Of a stretch of 64,000 nucleotides of DNA, positions 62,060 to 64,000 are shown piece after piece (positions within the stretch are counted from its first letter, which is position 1; every line of letters begins with the position of its first letter). The stretch is from the NCBI GenBank assembly GCA_029237695.1, contig CM055278.1, forward strand, positions 74,442,297-74,506,296, read 5' to 3'. Made by a program: the position numbers and the translations under genes. The stretch is from Conchocele bisecta. Its lineage: Eukaryota > Mollusca > Bivalvia > Lucinida > Thyasiridae. The notes under the pieces are model-generated. The model had not been told where the DNA came from, searched no databases, and saw only the letters and a program-made list of their open reading frames with translations.

Positions 62060-63186
62060 GGTCGGGGTCGGGGTCCAAGATTTCAAATCGCGATCGAATC
62101 CGATCGAGTTATAAAATTTTGGGACATGCACGGGGTACTGGTATCGTCCGCATTTCGGTTACCAACTATTCCGGGAATTCCATTAGCAACGGACCCGTAT
62201 AAAATCATGTCATTTGAACAGAAGTTAAAGTAATTACAGTGCGACCCCGGTAGTACACGCTTCACTATAACACGGTTTCGGTTAGTACACGGTTGTGCCT
62301 TGGCTCCCGATTTTTTTGCCTATTTCTATATAAAAATTGTGTTAAATTTATAACAGACTATCGTCAGAAATCGTGTTATATTTGCGATCATATTGCTGCC
62401 GAAAGTGGTATTATATTGTTAACTATTGATTGCGGTATGTATTATCTCCGTGTGTTTGAAGTTAAGAAATAAAGGTAGTACTTGCATGTACGTACATTTC
62501 CTCATCTTCCAACGTCATTTACAGAAAATATCACAGTATCAAACAATACTACAAGGTCCGATTTTCTTTTGAAGTCTGCCAGAAATCAGAGCACACATAT
62601 CATCAGCCGATTACTCCATGACCCAACATTCCTTTCATATCTAAAGCCACCGAAAATTCCGCATGAACTCTGAATGTTGTGTCAACTTTTCAACACCATT
62701 TACGGAAAATATTTTCGAAATCAATATCGGCGAAATATGGCGACAGATCTGCGTATAATCCAGTGGTTTTTTTTTTAATTCATTCCTAAAGGTCACACAG
62801 TTTACAGCCTCGTGCAAAATGATGTCATACGATAAACACCTGTTAGTTGACACGGCTGGGTGTAATCGATTTTTTTGCACAAAGCAACACACAAATCTCG
62901 TCTGTAATATGTGTCGGGTGTAATCGCATCTCCTATTTGGAATTTGGAAAGGTATTACATTTGCTAACATACTAATAATAATCCTTTCATGGACTTTGAA
63001 TGCCGTTGGTTGTTTGAATAAACTTACAGAAATCACGAATCAACTAATTACACGTCCGACAATTATTTTTTTCTTTTTTCTTCTTTTTTCTCTATTTTTT
63101 TAATATTTTTTTTTTATCCACGAGAGACCCGCGTTATAATGGAGATCGCGCTGTACGCGTTTGCGTTATAATGGAGCTGCAGTGTA
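62038..63186. mobile_element. pogo-like TA element with an inner related element
   Basis: TACATTGCAGCTCCATTATA to TATAATGGAGCTGCAGTGTA. A second pair, TACAGTGCGACCCCGG (62234) and GAGATCGCGCTGTA (63155), suggests a related element inside. The frames here, including a 131-codon minus-strand one, show no transposase motif I recognise. Confidence 0.6.
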
Positions 63187-63204
63187 TTACCATTTGTCAT
63201 ATCG

Positions 63205-63475
63205 GTTTGGATATGGCAAGATAGTCTAGTGGCTCGAGCATTGGACTTCAATACTGAAGGTTGTGGGTTTAATCTCTAGGGATGGGTTGTGGCATAGGGG
63301 TTAGAACACCTGACTTCCAATCCGGAGGTTGTGGGTTCAAACCTCACCTAGGGCATCAACAAATACTTTCATAGTATTTCCATCCCACTGGTCTGTCGGA
63401 CGAGACTTTAAACTGTGGTCCCGTCTCTATATGACTTTAGCTGTTGGTGAGACGTTAAACCCATTCACTCACTTG
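63205..63475 (+). mobile_element. tRNA-derived SINE with a duplicated head
   Basis: A truncated head (GATAGTCTAGTGGCTCGAGC, GGTTGTGGGTTTAATCTC) is followed by a full one: GGCATAGGGGTTAGAACACC (A box), GGTTGTGGGTTCAAACCTC (B box), CATCCCACTGGTCTGTCGG and GACTTTAGCTGTTGGTGAGA, then CATTCACTCACT. Confidence 0.75.
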
Positions 63476-63582
63476 TTTCACTTATGAATCCCTGCTCTAG
63501 GCATGAACTACATTCATAGTATTGGCATCTCACTGGTCTCAGATGAGACTTGTAGCAAACTGAAAGGCTCCATCTCTGTAGC

Positions 63583-63693
63583 CGATTTCATCAAAATTGC
63601 AAAGTATACTTATCTAGCAAAGTATATTTTGAGGGTGTAATCATTTATTTTCCCCGAAATGCATTATTTCATATAGAACAAACGACTGCATAT
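63583..63693. mobile_element. Left half of the CAAAGTATACTTT foldback MITE
   Basis: GATTTCATCAAAATTGCAAA, AGCAAAGTATATTTTGAGGG and ATTTCATATAGAACAAACGA; cut at 63692 by the next element. Confidence 0.7.
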
Positions 63694-64000
63694 ACAGTCG
63701 AACCTGCTCGTGTGGTCACCTTTAATCAGCGGTCACCGCTGTTAAGCGGCCACTTCAAATTCCTCCCGCGCATTTTTGCTATATAAAACGCTTTCATTCA
63801 ACGGTCATTCGTCTGACGTAATTATCGTCCCAAACTAGTGATCCAATTTCATTAAACGGTCACCGCTAATCCCGATGTCAATGTACCCTGCGGCGGTCGA
63901 TACCTGCGGCGCGAATTAACAATGATGTCGGCAGTCAATGCGGGTAATTCGGTAGATATTTTCTCTGCCGAATCACAATCTGGCCTCTATCATTTGAGTT
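63692..64000. mobile_element. Left end of a second copy of the TACAGTC(A/G)AACCTG element
   Basis: TACAGTCGAACCTGCTCGTG, GCGGTCACCGCTGTTAAGCG and ATCACAATCTGGCCTCTATC match the element starting at 32652 (ATCACAATCTGGCCGCTATC). Runs off the window. Confidence 0.65.

Noticed and set aside
62641..63036. 131-codon minus-strand frame
   Set aside because: It lies inside a TA-ended repeat element, shows no recognisable domain or transposase motif, and has no codon bias I can see.
63277..63345. Functional tRNA gene
   Set aside because: A and B boxes are present, but the arms do not pair into a cloverleaf and the sequence continues into a SINE body and tail.
61400..64000. Next PH exon of PIX
   Set aside because: I looked for a phase-1 acceptor followed by an IERI...W-like PH ending and found none; the interval is pogo-like and SINE sequence.

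Overview
This is a eukaryotic window, most likely from a bivalve mollusc. The evidence is AT-rich, intron-dominated DNA with almost no long reading frames, very high repeat content, tandem-core elements of the kind described in bivalves as Pearl or Helentron-associated elements, tRNA-derived SINEs, and tetranucleotide tails of the CAAT/CAAC type. The class is inferred; no species marker is present.

One real protein-coding gene was found. Ten plus-strand exons between 11408 and 61399, all with GT/AG junctions and compatible phases, encode about 437 continuous residues of a PIX-family Rho guanine nucleotide exchange factor (ARHGEF6/ARHGEF7, Cool/Pix). In order they give a proline-rich linker, an SH3 domain, a DH (RhoGEF) domain and the first part of a PH domain. 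The gene is partial at both ends: I found no calponin-homology exon upstream, and the rest of the PH domain, the GIT-binding segment and the coiled coil lie beyond base 64000. The exons total about 1.3 kb; introns run from 0.5 to 17.3 kb.

Nearly everything else is transposable-element debris, much of it nested. Several element families share one architecture: start near TTAGC/TTATA, short subterminal inverted repeats, a tandem core, a 3' stem-loop and an end in CTTG. Helentron-like is my inference. They sit at 0.47-2.87, 7.3-9.5, 11.8-13.3, 17.8-21.8, 34.3-35.9, 36.8-37.2, 40.1-41.7, 48.9-50.1, 51.1-57.5 and 57.8-58.7 kb. Undisturbed paralogous copies in the same window show that several inserted inside T-runs without an ordinary target duplication. 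Between them lie cut-and-paste remnants (CAG-ended elements with 6-bp duplications, TTAA-flanked MITEs, pogo-like TA elements), foldback MITEs, about ten copies of a 400-bp interspersed repeat, and satellites (35 bp perfect at 43.06 kb; G/C-rich ~182 bp at 59.7 kb).

Layout: 0-11.4 kb repeats; 11.4 kb linker/SH3 exon; 11.7-28.6 kb a 17-kb intron holding a three-level nest at 17.6-21.9 kb; 28.6-41.9 kb seven exons (SH3 to the end of DH) with a second nest at 32.65-36.26 kb and a decayed duplicate of an exon end at 37.45 kb; 41.9-59.2 kb a second 17-kb intron with the large self-nested array; 59.2-61.4 kb two PH exons; then pogo-like and SINE sequence to the end. I saw no rRNA gene, no convincing functional tRNA gene, no intact transposase and no CRISPR array.
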